Shown: positions 33,249 to 42,720 of the stretch, one piece after another
How the letters are laid out: the number at the start of each line of letters is the position of its first letter
Numbering within the stretch: the stretch's first letter is position 1
DNA from: Candidatus Latescibacterota bacterium
Lineage (GTDB): Bacteria; JAAXHH01
Direction of reading: 5' to 3'
Assembly: GCA_022821085.1 (NCBI GenBank)
Contig: JAJEEG010000006.1
Span: forward strand, 62,001-126,000
DNA: 64,000 nucleotides
Translations under genes and position numbers: made by a program
The notes under the pieces: model-generated
Told to the model about the DNA's origin: nothing
The model's input: the letters and a program-made list of their open reading frames with translations, nothing else
Databases searched by the model: none

Positions 33249-34535
33249 TCAATGTTCGAAGGGTTCGACCCGGATGACTTCGATCGTGCCGGCCGGGGTG
33301 AATTGCCAGACCGCGACGAAACCCGTGGCCAGATCGCCGTTCTCGTCCCAGTCCAGGGGCATGGCCGCGCCTTCGTAGTTGATCGCGCCGCCGTCGGCCA
33401 GGACGCGCAACCCGTTTGCGATACTGCTCGCCTCGGCAATAACGAGCTCGCCGGGAGGCCTTCCGATCGTCCGCAACTGGTCCCGGATGGCCGCTCCCTC
33501 CAGCCTGCCCGCCGCCTGGGCCGCCAGGGCCAGCGCCACGGTTGCGTCAAAGGTCTGTTTCACATAGGGAAAAGGTGGAGGATTGCTGCCGTAGGCGTTT
33601 TTATACCCGTTTTCCCAGGCGATCGCCGAAGGCGTATCCTGTGCGGATCCTGGTGACGTGCCGATCATTCCGGCGAGGTGCTCGGGACCGATAGACCGGA
33701 TCAGGTCCAGGCTGCGTCCGGTGGGGCCGAAGACGAATACGTCATAGAAGCCGTTGTCCAGCGCTTCCCGCACGATGGTTTCCTGCTGGGGTTGAAAGGC
33801 GAGGACGATCAGCGCCTGCGTGTCTTCGAGGACGCCCTTGCTTTCTCTAAGCTCCTCCACGAGGGTCGTCTTATCGGGATCCGCCGCGACCCGGATGAGC
33901 TTGCCTTCCCAGGCATTCTCGAAAGCGTCGGCAATGCCCCGGCCCCAGACGTCGTCGCGATAGATCATGCCCACGTTGCCATATCCCAGCTCCAGCGTGA
34001 TCTTGGCGAGGACCGGTCCCTGGTCGTGGTCGGACAGGGTGGTGCGAAACAGGAAATCGTTATCCATGGCGGTCGTGAGCATGGGAGAAGATGAGGCCGG
34101 AGAGATCATGGGAATGCCGGCATCCGCGACCACTTCGTCCACGATGGCCAGCGTCGAGGAACTTGCCCAGGCGCCTACGATCGCGTGGACGCCATCCTTC
34201 TCGATAAGGTCCATCGCCTCGGCTACCGCGGTTTCGGCGTTCAACTCCGTATCGGCCACCACGCCCTCGACCGGTTCCCCGAGCACGCCCACCTCGTTGA
34301 CGTGCGCGATCGCCATTTCGAATCCCCGCCGCATGAGGACGCCGTGTTCCGAACCACCTTCCGACAGGTCGATCAACAGCCCGATCTTCAGCGCGGGCTG
34401 ATCCACCGGCTCGGGCGGATCCGGCGGTTCGGGCGATACCGGATCCTCACTGCCGCACGACAACAGGAAGGTGATCATCAGGACGATCGAAAGCCAGGGC
34501 CCCCAGGAGAAGATCGATCCTCGCATTTCACGCAT
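33249..34535 (-). CDS. Branched-chain-amino-acid-type solute-binding lipoprotein
   Basis: The 428-residue periplasmic-binding protein (Peripla_BP_6, LivJ/UrtA-like fold) has a lipoprotein signal ending ITFLLSCGSE, then a proline-rich spacer (EPPDPPEPVDQP). The mature domain runs LKIGLLIDLSEGG, VGAWASSSTLAIVDEVVADAGIPMISPASSSP, YGNVGMIYRDDVWGRGIADAF. I chose the ATG at 34535 because GGAGG lies 7 nt before it; the ATG six nt upstream is too close. No permease or ATPase neighbours it, so it is either an orphan binding protein or a sensory ligand-binding lipoprotein. Confidence 0.87.
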   Translation of the reverse strand: MREMRGSIFSWGPWLSIVLMITFLLSCGSEDPVSPEPPDPPEPVDQPALKIGLLIDLSEGGSEHGVLMRRGFEMAIAHVNEVGVLGEPVEGVVADTELNAETAVAEAMDLIEKDGVHAIVGAWASSSTLAIVDEVVADAGIPMISPASSSPMLTTAMDNDFLFRTTLSDHDQGPVLAKITLELGYGNVGMIYRDDVWGRGIADAFENAWEGKLIRVAADPDKTTLVEELRESKGVLEDTQALIVLAFQPQQETIVREALDNGFYDVFVFGPTGRSLDLIRSIGPEHLAGMIGTSPGSAQDTPSAIAWENGYKNAYGSNPPPFPYVKQTFDATVALALAAQAAGRLEGAAIRDQLRTIGRPPGELVIAEASSIANGLRVLADGGAINYEGAAMPLDWDENGDLATGFVAVWQFTPAGTIEVIRVEPFEH

Positions 34536-34594
34536 CTTCATGCCTCCCGCGCATCGAAGCGCATTCGGTCGGTATGTCCATGTCCGGTTGCGGG

Positions 34595-34623
34595 TTACTG
34601 ATCCGTGACAATGTAGATATACT
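34595..34623 (+). promoter_or_regulatory. Putative promoter of the MATE exporter gene
   Basis: TTACTG (34595-34600) and TATACT (34618-34623) are 17 bp apart. The -10 hexamer overlaps that of the opposing promoter on the minus strand. Confidence 0.35.
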
Positions 34624-34644
34624 GCGTACCGTTTACGCTGTCAT
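34616..34644 (-). promoter_or_regulatory. Putative promoter of the solute-binding lipoprotein gene
   Basis: On the minus strand ATGACA (34644-34639) and TATATC (34621-34616) are 17 bp apart. The element faces the lipoprotein gene and overlaps the divergent MATE promoter. Confidence 0.4.
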
Positions 34645-34742
34645 CCCTTTTCTTATCTATTGCGCCATCAACAACTTGGGTGGCATCGGGCACCGGCTGA
34701 ATTGCCTTGCCGGTTCGCAGTGGGCGGAATACATTCCATCCC

Positions 34743-36128
34743 ATGCCCGACGATACCGCCGATTCCCCGAAACCGGCTGACAACGAGGTCCCGCCTTCCC
34801 AGGTCCTCCGTCACGTCTGGGCCATCGCCTGGCCCGTCGTTGTCGCATCGCTGATCGACGCCACAGAAGGTCTCGTAGACATCTACTTCGTGGGATTCCT
34901 GGGTCCCGCGGCGATCTCCGCCATCGGCATGAGCCGCCAGATCGTATTCATCGTCATGGTCATGGCCATTTCGATCACCGGGGGGACGCGGACGCTGGTA
35001 GCCCAGTACTACGGGGCCGGCAGACACGGCGACGTAAGCCGGACCGGCCAGCAGGCGATCCTGATGGGCACCTACCTGGCCCTGGGTCTCGCCGCCGTCA
35101 GTATCGTGCTCACGCGGCCCGCGCTGGTCCTGCTCGGCGCCCCGGAAGAGGTCCTCACCCACGGCATGCTCTTCCTGAGGCTCTACTTCGCCGGCATGGT
35201 CTTCATGATTCTCAATTACGTGATGAGCGCCATCTTCGGGGGCGTGGGCGACACCCGCACGCCGCTCAAGATCTCCGTCATCGTCATCATCGTGAAATGC
35301 GTAACCTCCTACGCGTTTATCTTCGGCGCCTGGGTAGTGCCCGCGATGGGTGTGGCCGGCGCGGCCGTAGGCATGATCATCTCCCGGCTGGCGGGATGCG
35401 TCATCGGACTGGCGATCCTGGTCCGGGGCCACGGGCAGGTGCGACTCTCGAGGAACTGGCGCGTCAAACCGGACTGGAGCATCATGTCCCGCATGCTCGA
35501 CATCGGCCTGCCCTCGGGCGCGTCCGGCTTCTTCCGCAACGGCGCGCGCGTGCTCCTGTACCGCGTGATTTCGGGCGTGAGCCGTCCCACGGCGGCCATT
35601 GCGGCCCTGACCGTGGGTTTTCAGATCCGCCTCTTCGCGATCATGCCCGCCCTGGCCTTCTCGGTCGCGGCGACCTCCCTGGTCGGGCAGCGGCTGGGCG
35701 GCCGGCAGGTCCGGTCGGCCGGGCAATACGGCGGGCAGACGATCCTGCTCTGCATGGTCGTGATCGGGGCCGGTTCGGCCTTGATCTGGATATTCGCCCA
35801 GGGGATCGCGGCCGTATTCACGACGGACGAGACGGTCCTGGGCATCAGTTCGGTCATGCTGAGGTTCTTCGCCATTGCCCAGGTCTTTTCCGCGTTGTCC
35901 ATCGTGGCCAGCGGCGTGCTGGCCGGCGGCGGCGAGACGCGTCCTTCGCTGTATTACACGCTCTTCTCCCAGTGGGGCATCATGCTCGTATTCTCCTACA
36001 TCCTGGCCTTTCCCCTCGGGCTGGACGTGACGGGCATCTGGATCGCCTGGCTCGCCGCGGCGATTCTGCAGGGCCTGCTCACACTCAGGCGCTTCTTCAA
36101 GGGGACCTGGAAAAGGGCGGTGGTCTGA
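34743..36128 (+). CDS. MATE-family multidrug/toxin exporter
   Basis: The 461-residue inner-membrane protein has twelve likely helices in two six-helix halves, each starting with the family signature (AWPVVVASLIDATEGLVDIYFVG for half one, DIGLPSGASGFFRNGARVL for half two). YFAGMVFMILNYVMSAIFGGVGDTRTP and FFAIAQVFSALSIVASGVLAGGGETRP are the paired conserved loops. It would export drugs or cations with Na+ or H+ exchange. The ATG at 34743 is favoured over an in-frame start 36 nt upstream because family homology begins shortly after it. Confidence 0.9.
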   Translation: MPDDTADSPKPADNEVPPSQVLRHVWAIAWPVVVASLIDATEGLVDIYFVGFLGPAAISAIGMSRQIVFIVMVMAISITGGTRTLVAQYYGAGRHGDVSRTGQQAILMGTYLALGLAAVSIVLTRPALVLLGAPEEVLTHGMLFLRLYFAGMVFMILNYVMSAIFGGVGDTRTPLKISVIVIIVKCVTSYAFIFGAWVVPAMGVAGAAVGMIISRLAGCVIGLAILVRGHGQVRLSRNWRVKPDWSIMSRMLDIGLPSGASGFFRNGARVLLYRVISGVSRPTAAIAALTVGFQIRLFAIMPALAFSVAATSLVGQRLGGRQVRSAGQYGGQTILLCMVVIGAGSALIWIFAQGIAAVFTTDETVLGISSVMLRFFAIAQVFSALSIVASGVLAGGGETRPSLYYTLFSQWGIMLVFSYILAFPLGLDVTGIWIAWLAAAILQGLLTLRRFFKGTWKRAVV

Positions 36129-36192
36129 GGGTAATGCGGTGTCCAGGGCACGGTGTCGCCGCGGGACGATGAAGCGGTCCGAGACCCGGTAG

Positions 36193-36846
36193 TCAGTCCC
36201 GGCCGCGCAGCGTCCGGATGCCTTCGGCGGCGCCGGCCGGATGCTTGAACACGGCCGTGGCGGCCACCAGGACGTTGGCGCCCGCCGACACGACGTCCGG
36301 CGCGGTATCGGCGTTCACGCCGCCGTCCACCTCCAGGTCGCACGCGATCTCCCGGTCAGTCAGGGTCCGTCGGATCTCGCGGATCTTCGGCAGGACGGAC
36401 GGGATGAACCGCTGGCCCGAGTACCCCGGGTTGACGGACATGACCAGGACGAGATCGAGTTCGTCGATGATCCCGTCGAGGACCCGGGCGGGCGTGGCCG
36501 GGTTCAGGGCGACCCCGGCCTGCTTGCCCCGTTCCCGGACGGACTGTACCACGCGGTGCAGGTGGGTCGTATTCTCCTGGTGCACGATGATCACGTCGGC
36601 CCCGGCTTCCATGAAGGCGTCGATGTACCGGTCCGATTCCTCGATCATCAGATGGGCTTCCAGCGGCAGTTCCGTCAGGGAGTCGATGGCCTCGACGATG
36701 AAGGGTCCCATGGAGATGTTCGGGACGAACCGGCCGTCCATGACGTCGATATGGATCCGGTCCGCGCCCGCGCGCTCCACGGTCCGGACCTCATCGGCCA
36801 GGCGGGTGAAATCCGCCGACAGGATGGATGGAGCGATCTGGATCAT
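36193..36846 (-). CDS. rpe: Ribulose-phosphate 3-epimerase
   Basis: The 217-residue TIM-barrel enzyme interconverts ribulose-5-phosphate and xylulose-5-phosphate. [35 protein letters not shown] (metal His/Asp), [27 protein letters not shown] and [13 protein letters not shown] are the five Rpe signatures. GGGGGAGG precedes the ATG at 36846, which overlaps the gnd stop (ATGA). It is the last gene of the pentose-phosphate group transaldolase-gnd-rpe. Confidence 0.96.
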   Translation of the reverse strand: MIQIAPSILSADFTRLADEVRTVERAGADRIHIDVMDGRFVPNISMGPFIVEAIDSLTELPLEAHLMIEESDRYIDAFMEAGADVIIVHQENTTHLHRVVQSVRERGKQAGVALNPATPARVLDGIIDELDLVLVMSVNPGYSGQRFIPSVLPKIREIRRTLTDREIACDLEVDGGVNADTAPDVVSAGANVLVAATAVFKHPAGAAEGIRTLRGRD

Positions 36847-37943
36847 GGCCCTCCCCCGGTTTTCTGCTGTTCGACGTGACCGCCGAACTGGTGGCGCAGG
36901 GCGGAAAGCACCCGCATGGCGTAGGATTGCTCCTGCCGCGACTGGAACCGCGTGAAGAGCGAGGCCGTGAGCACGTGGGCGGGCACGTCCTCCTCGATGG
37001 CCGTCTGCACCGTCCACCGGCCTTCCCCGGAGTCCTGCACATGCCCGGAATAGGCCGACAGGTCACGGTCTTCCCGCAACGCGATCTCAAGGAGGTCGAG
37101 CAGCCAGGAACTGACTACGCTTCCGTGGCGCCAGACCTCGGCGATGTCGTGCAGGTCCAGGTCGTACCGATGGCGCGGGTCCACGCGCTCGGAACCCGAT
37201 TCTCGCAGGATTTCCAGGCCCTCGGCGAAGGCCTGCATCATACCGTATTCGATCCCGTTGTGGATCATCTTGACGAAGTGTCCCGCGCCTGCCGGTCCCA
37301 CGTGCACGTAGCCCCTGCGGGCCGTTGAAGGGGGATCGCCTGTCGAAGGAGGAGCGTCTGTCGAAGGAGGAGCGTCTGTCGAACTGGGAGCGCCGGTAGT
37401 ATCCGACGCGTCGCCGGATTCCCGGCCGGCGTCGTACCCGGCGTTCTGATTGGCGTCCTGGCCGGCGTCCGTTCCGGGACCGGGCGCCAGCGTATCGAAC
37501 AGGGGGTCCAGGCGCTCGACGATCTCCGCCGGGCCCCCGATGGTCATGCAATACCCCCGCTCCAGGCCCCATACGCCTCCGCTCGTACCCACGTCGACAT
37601 AGTGCAGGCCCCTGGCGGACAACCGCTCCGCGCGGGCCACATCGTCCTTGAAGTAGGTGTTCCCGCCGTCGATGACGGTATCGCCCGGAGACATCAGTCC
37701 GAAAAGTTCGTCGACGGTCCGTTCCGTGGCGTCGCCGGCCGGGACCATGACCCAGACCGAACGCGGCGGGCGGAGCGCGGTTACGAGACCGTGGAGCGTC
37801 GAAGCGCCCGAGGCGCCCGCTTTCTCCGCCTGGCCGACCGCTTCGCCGCTGTGGTCGTAAACGACGACTTCGTGACCGCCGCGCAACAGCCGCCGCGTCA
37901 TGTTGCCGCCCATCCGGCCGAGTCCGACCATGCCCATTTGCAT
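36843..37943 (-). CDS. gnd: 6-phosphogluconate dehydrogenase, decarboxylating, with a repeat insert
   Basis: Gnd oxidises and decarboxylates 6-phosphogluconate to ribulose-5-phosphate. The 366-residue chain is the short bacterial form (about 300-315 residues) plus an insert. [49 protein letters not shown] and [18 protein letters not shown] hold the NADP loop and the active-site Lys/Asn. Between FDTLAPGPG and [15 protein letters not shown] lies a low-complexity insert of about 50 residues. It includes four APPSTD-type hexapeptides from an 18-bp repeat, at the junction to the catalytic helix. GGGGAG precedes the ATG at 37943. The insert should be surface-exposed if the enzyme still works. Confidence 0.92.
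   Translation of the reverse strand: MQMGMVGLGRMGGNMTRRLLRGGHEVVVYDHSGEAVGQAEKAGASGASTLHGLVTALRPPRSVWVMVPAGDATERTVDELFGLMSPGDTVIDGGNTYFKDDVARAERLSARGLHYVDVGTSGGVWGLERGYCMTIGGPAEIVERLDPLFDTLAPGPGTDAGQDANQNAGYDAGRESGDASDTTGAPSSTDAPPSTDAPPSTGDPPSTARRGYVHVGPAGAGHFVKMIHNGIEYGMMQAFAEGLEILRESGSERVDPRHRYDLDLHDIAEVWRHGSVVSSWLLDLLEIALREDRDLSAYSGHVQDSGEGRWTVQTAIEEDVPAHVLTASLFTRFQSRQEQSYAMRVLSALRHQFGGHVEQQKTGGGP
37330..37401 (-). repeat. 18-bp tandem repeat, 4 copies, inside gnd
   Basis: Units start at 37330, 37348, 37366 and 37384. The second and third are identical (GGAGGAGCGTCTGTCGAA) and the outer two are diverged, a pattern consistent with growth from the middle. Confidence 0.85.
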
Positions 37944-37966
37944 GCGATGCTCCCCGGACCCGGCGA

Positions 37967-39103
37967 TCAGGCCGATCGGACCGGCTGCAGCCGTTTCCGG
38001 TCGATGGCGGCGATCAGCTTCTCGAAGGGTTCCACGAACTTCTGCACCCCTTCTTCGACGAGTTGTTCCGCGACCCGGTCCATCGAAATCCCGGCTTTCT
38101 CCACACCGGCCATGATCGACCTGGCTTCGTCGATACCGGCCTCGAGGGTATCCGCCAGGCGCCCGTGATCGCGGAAAGCGCTGAGCGTTTCGTCGGGCAG
38201 GGTGTTGATGGTGTTCTTCCCGATCAGTTCTTCGACGTAGAGCACGTCGCGGTATTCGGGGTTCTTTGTGCTCGTGCTTGCCCACAGCAGCCGCTGCTTC
38301 CTCGCGCCCCGTTCGGCCAGCGCGGACCAGCGCGGCGACGCGTACAGCGCCTTGTACCGCTGGTAGGTCGTCTTGCCGTTTGCGATAGCCGTCTTGCCGG
38401 TCAGGTCCAGGATGGCGGCCCGTTCTCCAGGATCGCCCGTCCGCTCCGCTCGTTCGGCCAGCAACGCGTCAACGAGCGTGTCGATGCGGCTGATGAAGAA
38501 GCTGGAAACGCTCGCGATGCCGCTTATGTCTCGTCCCGCGGCAAGACGGTCCTCCAGCCCGCTGATATAGGCGTCGGCCACGACCTCGTAAACCGCCCGG
38601 GAGAACATCAGGGTCACGTTGATATTCAACCCCTCGCCGATCAGTTGACGCACGGCCGGTACGCCGGCCTCCGTCGCCGGCACCTTGATCATGACGTTCG
38701 GGCGGTCCACGGCCTTCCACAGCCGTCGGGCCTCCTCGATCGTACCCGCGGTGTCGTCCGCCAGTTCCGGGGACACCTCCAGGCTCACGAAGCCATCGGC
38801 GCCGCCGGTCGATTCGTACACGCCGGACAGGTGGTCGGCGGCTTCCCGGATGTCCGAGATGGCCAGGGTCTCGTAGATCTCCAGCGCGGTCCGGTTCGCT
38901 GCCGCGAGCCGCTCGATATCTGCGTCGTAGTCCCTACTTCCCGCAATGGCCTTCTCGAAGATGGCCGGGTTGGAGGTCATGCCTTTCAGGCCGTCTTCCT
39001 CGATCAGTTTCCTCAACCGGCCGGAGTACATCAGTTCCCGGCTTATGCTGTCCAGCCAGAAGCTCTGGCCGTGCTGCTCGAGCTGGTTGAGCGGATTTGC
39101 CAT
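37967..39103 (-). CDS. tal: Transaldolase
   Basis: The 378-residue enzyme transfers dihydroxyacetone units between sugar phosphates in the non-oxidative pentose-phosphate pathway. [40 protein letters not shown] (with the Schiff-base lysine) and [16 protein letters not shown] are the family motifs, and the length fits the long TalA-like subfamily. AAAGGA precedes the ATG. It is followed after 23 nt by gnd and then rpe, so three pentose-phosphate genes are co-transcribed. It lies 100 nt after the quinone reductase gene, in a gap holding a 14-bp repeat. Confidence 0.94.
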   Translation of the reverse strand: MANPLNQLEQHGQSFWLDSISRELMYSGRLRKLIEEDGLKGMTSNPAIFEKAIAGSRDYDADIERLAAANRTALEIYETLAISDIREAADHLSGVYESTGGADGFVSLEVSPELADDTAGTIEEARRLWKAVDRPNVMIKVPATEAGVPAVRQLIGEGLNINVTLMFSRAVYEVVADAYISGLEDRLAAGRDISGIASVSSFFISRIDTLVDALLAERAERTGDPGERAAILDLTGKTAIANGKTTYQRYKALYASPRWSALAERGARKQRLLWASTSTKNPEYRDVLYVEELIGKNTINTLPDETLSAFRDHGRLADTLEAGIDEARSIMAGVEKAGISMDRVAEQLVEEGVQKFVEPFEKLIAAIDRKRLQPVRSA

Positions 39104-39156
39104 GTCGAATTCCTTTACCGGTCGCGTGCCCTTCCTTCACCGGCCGAATACTGCGC

Positions 39157-39198
39157 GTGGTCCGTACCGCGAGGTCCGTGCCGCGAGGTCCGTGCCGC
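39157..39198. repeat. 14-bp intergenic tandem repeat, 3 copies
   Basis: GTGGTCCGTACCGC then GAGGTCCGTGCCGC twice at 39157, 39171 and 39185, between the quinone reductase stop and the transaldolase start. The period is not a multiple of three, in contrast to repeats inside genes. Confidence 0.8.
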
Positions 39199-39203
39199 GG
39201 ACT

Positions 39204-40166
39204 TCAGGGGATCAGTACGATCTTTCCATAAGCGCCGGGTTCCATGACGGCGGCATGGGCCCGCGCGGCGTCTTCCAGCGGGAACTCCTTGCCGACGACC
39301 GGTTTGAGCGTGCCGTTTTGCAGTCCGGCGTACAATCCGGCGTGGATGCCGACCAGATCCTCCGGAGACGCGAGCAGCAGGACCATGCCGAGGATACTGG
39401 CGTCCCGCGCCATGGCGTCCCGCGGATTGATCTCGATGACGCCCCGGTTGCCGATGACGACGACCCGTCCGCCATAGGCCAGCATGTTCAGGTCCTTGTC
39501 CAGATTGACGTTGGCCAGCATTTCCATGATCACGTCTACGCCCAGGCCGCCGGTGAGCTCCATGATCTTGTCCGTATAGCCGGGGACGTTGTGGTCCACC
39601 ACGTGATGGGCGCCCTGTTCCTCTACCAGCGCGGCACCCTGTTCCGATCCGGCGGTGCCGATGACCGTCATGCCCGCGGCCCGGGCCATCTGGACGGCCG
39701 CGATCCCCACGCCGCCGCTCGCGCCGTGCACCAGGACGTTTTCGCCCGCCTTTCCCCCTGCACGCTGGAACAGCCCTCTCCACGCCGTCGCGTAAGGGAC
39801 GTATATCCCGGCGCCCTGCGTGAATGAAACGTTGTCGGGCAGTGGATACACCTGGTCGGGCGAGCACAGGGCCTGCGACGCATAGGAACCGGTAAGGGTA
39901 CCGGCCAGGTACACCCGGTCTCCGACGGAAACATGGGCCGCGTCGTCGCCCACTTCGGCGACCGTTCCGGCGCCGTCCATGCCCGGGGTGAAGGGCAGAT
40001 CGGGTTTCATGGCATAGGTGCCCGCCCGGATATAGGTGTCCACCGGGTTCACGCCGGCGGCCCGTATGTCGACCAGGATCTGTCCGGGGCCTGCCTGCAG
40101 ATCCGCGCCGGTTTCGAGATTCATTACCTCGGGACCGCCGAATTCGTGAATGCGTATCGCTTCCAT
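39204..40166 (-). CDS. NADPH:quinone reductase-like MDR oxidoreductase (zeta-crystallin type)
   Basis: The 320-residue zinc-free MDR enzyme begins MEAIRIHEFGGPEVM and continues with AAGVNPVDTYIRAGTY, FTPGMDGAGTV and VHGASGGVGIAAVQMARAAG (NADP loop AxxGxxG). It ends EDAARAHAAVMEPGAYGKIVL, all typical of quinone oxidoreductases. GAGGAG lies 7 nt before the ATG at 40166; a start 42 nt upstream would overlap the preceding gene. It sits 22 nt after the M20 peptidase gene in the ROK-led operon, with no evident shared pathway. Confidence 0.9.
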   Translation of the reverse strand: MEAIRIHEFGGPEVMNLETGADLQAGPGQILVDIRAAGVNPVDTYIRAGTYAMKPDLPFTPGMDGAGTVAEVGDDAAHVSVGDRVYLAGTLTGSYASQALCSPDQVYPLPDNVSFTQGAGIYVPYATAWRGLFQRAGGKAGENVLVHGASGGVGIAAVQMARAAGMTVIGTAGSEQGAALVEEQGAHHVVDHNVPGYTDKIMELTGGLGVDVIMEMLANVNLDKDLNMLAYGGRVVVIGNRGVIEINPRDAMARDASILGMVLLLASPEDLVGIHAGLYAGLQNGTLKPVVGKEFPLEDAARAHAAVMEPGAYGKIVLIP

Positions 40167-40188
40167 TTGCGTCTCCTCGATGCAGAAA

Positions 40189-41502
40189 TCAGCCGCAGAG
40201 TTTTTCAATGACTTCGTAGAGGATTCTCGGACCCCGTTCCATGTTCTCCACGGAGATCCGTTCGTCGTTGCCGTGGATACGTCTGAGCTCTTCGTCGATC
40301 AGCAGAAAGGGCATGAAGCCGTAGCAGTGGATCCCCAGCTCGCGGAAGTAGTGGCTGTCCGTGAAGCCGGACAGAATGTTCGGTACGACCTCCGCGCGTT
40401 CGTGGTGCCGGGAAACGACCTCGCGCACCGCCTCGACCAGGGGCGAATCGAAGGGCGATGACGTGTTCCCGAAGTTCAGTATGGTCTCGATTTCGATCCC
40501 GTCGTCACCGACCACCTGTTTCAGCTCCCGGACGAAATCTCCGGGCGCTTCCCCCGGAAGCAGCCGGCAGTCCAGTTCGGCCGTCGCCGCCTGGGGTATG
40601 ATATTGATTTTGTCGCTGCCCTGCAACATGGTTATCGAGATGGTATTGCGCAGGATCGCTGCGTGATGCTGGTTGCGGAGCAGGTCCGCCAGGAAACGGC
40701 GGTCCCGGACGGACTCCCGTATATTCGCGAATCGCTGGCGGTATCCGTCTTTCTGCAGGTGGGCGATGCCTTCGAAGTACCGTTCGGCCGCGTCCGTCAC
40801 CTTGATCGGAGGCGTGTATGCCATGATGGCGCTCAAGGCGCGGATGAGCCGGTTCACGGCGGAATGGGGCTTTGGTCGGGAGCCGTGGCCGGGCTCGCCG
40901 CGGGCGATCAGGCGGACCCAGCAGGGCGACTTCTCGGTGATGTCGATGGAATAGACGGCCCTGCCGTTCTCAAGGCGTCCCTTTCCGCTCTCGTTGATCA
41001 GGAATTCCGCGTCCGAGACGAGTTCCGGACGGTTCCGGGTGATCCACCGGGCGCCGGCCGATCCGCCGGCCTCCTCGTCGGCGGTGACGAGAAAGATCAC
41101 GTCCCGCTTCAAAGGAAAGCGATTCCGGTGCAACGCGAGGAAGACCACCAGTTGCGCGATGCCCAGGTTCTTCATGTCGAGGGCGCCACGACCCCAGATG
41201 TAGCCGTCACGGACCACGCCGCCAAAGGGATCGACAGACCAGTAACGGCGGTCGGCGGGTACCACGTCGCTGTGGCTCAGCAGCACGACGGCCCGCTTCG
41301 AACCGTCCCCTTCCAGCCTGGCGTAGAGATTGGAGCGTCCCGGGGCGGACGCGTGAACCTGGCAATCGATGCCTTCTTCAGCGAGGATGCGGCTGAGGAA
41401 GGCGGTCGCGCGATCCTCGTTCCCGGGGGGATTCGTCGTGTCGATGCGCAGGTACTCGCCCAGCAGTTGTACGGCTTCCCGTCCCAACGCGTTCCAGTCC
41501 AA
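40189..41502 (-). CDS. M20-family metallopeptidase
   Basis: The 437-residue di-zinc exopeptidase or deacylase carries LSHSDVVPADRRYWSVDPF (His/Asp zinc ligand), GRGALDMKNLG, TADEEAGG (catalytic and bridging Glu), and HGNDERISVENM near the C-terminus. A dimerisation domain with RGEPGHGSRP lies between. The family includes aminoacylase, succinyl-diaminopimelate desuccinylase and carboxypeptidases; residues here fit the aminoacylase/carboxypeptidase branch, but the substrate is not known. It starts 4 nt after the ROK kinase stop. Confidence 0.9.
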   Translation of the reverse strand: MDWNALGREAVQLLGEYLRIDTTNPPGNEDRATAFLSRILAEEGIDCQVHASAPGRSNLYARLEGDGSKRAVVLLSHSDVVPADRRYWSVDPFGGVVRDGYIWGRGALDMKNLGIAQLVVFLALHRNRFPLKRDVIFLVTADEEAGGSAGARWITRNRPELVSDAEFLINESGKGRLENGRAVYSIDITEKSPCWVRLIARGEPGHGSRPKPHSAVNRLIRALSAIMAYTPPIKVTDAAERYFEGIAHLQKDGYRQRFANIRESVRDRRFLADLLRNQHHAAILRNTISITMLQGSDKINIIPQAATAELDCRLLPGEAPGDFVRELKQVVGDDGIEIETILNFGNTSSPFDSPLVEAVREVVSRHHERAEVVPNILSGFTDSHYFRELGIHCYGFMPFLLIDEELRRIHGNDERISVENMERGPRILYEVIEKLCG

Positions 41503-41506
41503 TGTC

Positions 41507-42505
41507 CTAGATGCTCCCTTCGGATCGAACCGCCTGCCGGATCACGGCGATGGCGGCGAGATCGCCCACTTCGTCTCCCAGTCCGGCCGGCACAACCCGC
41601 ACCTTGTCGTAGACCCGCGGCCAGGTTTCGCGCCGGAGGTACGCGCGGATGGGTTCCAGCAACAGGTCCTGCGCCTTGACCAGTATGGTGCCGATGACGA
41701 TGACCTCCGGGTTCAGGATATTTACGATGTTCCCCAGTCCGACGGCCATGTACCGCGCCGTCTCGTCCACGATTTCCCGGGCAGCGGGATCGTCCTGCCT
41801 GGCCGCGTCCATGACGGTCTCCGCCGTGATGCATGCCGGCTCGCCACCGGCCAGGTCGACCATGCGCGAGCCGTGCGCCGCCTGCGCCTTCTCCCGGGCC
41901 CGCCTGGCGATCGATGGCCCCGAACACAGGGCTTCCAGGCACCCGCGCTTTCCGCAACCGCAGACCGGCCCGTTCTCGACGATGGTCATGTGCCCCACTT
42001 CGCCGGCCGTGTCGTTCGGGCCGCGGTAGAGCCGGCCGTCGAGTATGATGCCGCCGCCGATACCGGTGCTCATGGTCAGGTACACCATGTGCCGGCAACC
42101 CCGCCCGGCCCCGAAGGACCACTCCGCCAGGGCACTGGCGTTGGCGTCGTTCTCGACGAATACCGGCAGCGATAGCGCGCTTTCCAGCCACGCCCTCAGC
42201 GGGACCTCGTCCCAGCCCGGCAGATTGGGCGGCGCGTAGACCACGCCGGTCTCCGTGTCCAGGGGACCGCCGCAACTGACGCCGACGCCGGCCAGCTCCG
42301 CCGGGGAGAGCGCGGCGCGCGCCATGGCCTCGCGGGACATGTCCACCAGCGATGCCACCACGGCCCGCGGACCTCGTTCGGCTTCGGTCGGCCGGCGGAT
42401 CTTTTGCAGGATCTTCCCGTTCCGTTCGGCAACGGTCACGGCGAGCTTGGTGCCGCCGATGTCATGGCCCAGGAGGTACGAAGCGTTCCGGTCTGGCCGG
42501 GGCAT
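41507..42505 (-). CDS. ROK-family sugar kinase/regulator, glucokinase-like
   Basis: The 332-residue protein has LGHDIGGTKLAV (phosphate loop), VSCGGPLD, FVENDANASALAEW (catalytic Asp), GEVGHMTI and the ROK zinc motif CGCGKRGCLEALCSG, with no DNA-binding helix-turn-helix. It should be a cytoplasmic hexose kinase, fitting the pentose-phosphate genes downstream. The start is ambiguous. A 36-bp duplication (42499-42570) spans the start, so an identical in-frame ATG lies at 42541, which would add MPQPGLTLQPST. Neither has a good ribosome site. Confidence 0.85.
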   Translation of the reverse strand: MPRPDRNASYLLGHDIGGTKLAVTVAERNGKILQKIRRPTEAERGPRAVVASLVDMSREAMARAALSPAELAGVGVSCGGPLDTETGVVYAPPNLPGWDEVPLRAWLESALSLPVFVENDANASALAEWSFGAGRGCRHMVYLTMSTGIGGGIILDGRLYRGPNDTAGEVGHMTIVENGPVCGCGKRGCLEALCSGPSIARRAREKAQAAHGSRMVDLAGGEPACITAETVMDAARQDDPAAREIVDETARYMAVGLGNIVNILNPEVIVIGTILVKAQDLLLEPIRAYLRRETWPRVYDKVRVVPAGLGDEVGDLAAIAVIRQAVRSEGSI

Positions 42506-42570
42506 AGTCGAGGGTTGAAGGGTTAATCCTGGCTGGGGCATAGTCGCGGGCTGAAGGGTTAATCCTGGGT
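42499..42570 (-). repeat. 36-bp tandem duplication across the ROK kinase start
   Basis: Units 42499-42534 and 42535-42570 differ at only three or four positions and each contains the ATG on the minus strand; a decayed third copy begins at 42571. The period is 12 codons, so both ATGs are in the same frame. Confidence 0.8.
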
Positions 42571-42645
42571 GGGCATCGTCGCGGTTCGACGCATGAATCC
42601 CGGGGTTTCGCGGTCGCTTGCCGGCTATCCGGAAAACATGCTGTA

Positions 42646-42673
42646 ATTATAGCCCGCGGACGGCCTGTGTCAA
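42646..42673 (-). promoter_or_regulatory. Consensus sigma-70 promoter of the ROK-led operon
   Basis: On the minus strand a perfect TTGACA (42673-42668) and a perfect TATAAT (42651-42646) are separated by 16 bp. The leader would be about 100-135 nt. This is the strongest promoter match in the window and could drive the ROK, M20, quinone reductase and pentose-phosphate genes down to 36193. Confidence 0.75.
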
Positions 42674-42720
42674 CTGCTTTCAGCCGGATCGCGATGTCGT
42701 TCCCGACAGCCAAAAACTGA

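Noticed and set aside
33249-34541. First ATG (34541) of the solute-binding lipoprotein as start
   Set aside because: GGAGG is only one base before it; the ATG at 34535 has the proper 7-nt spacing.
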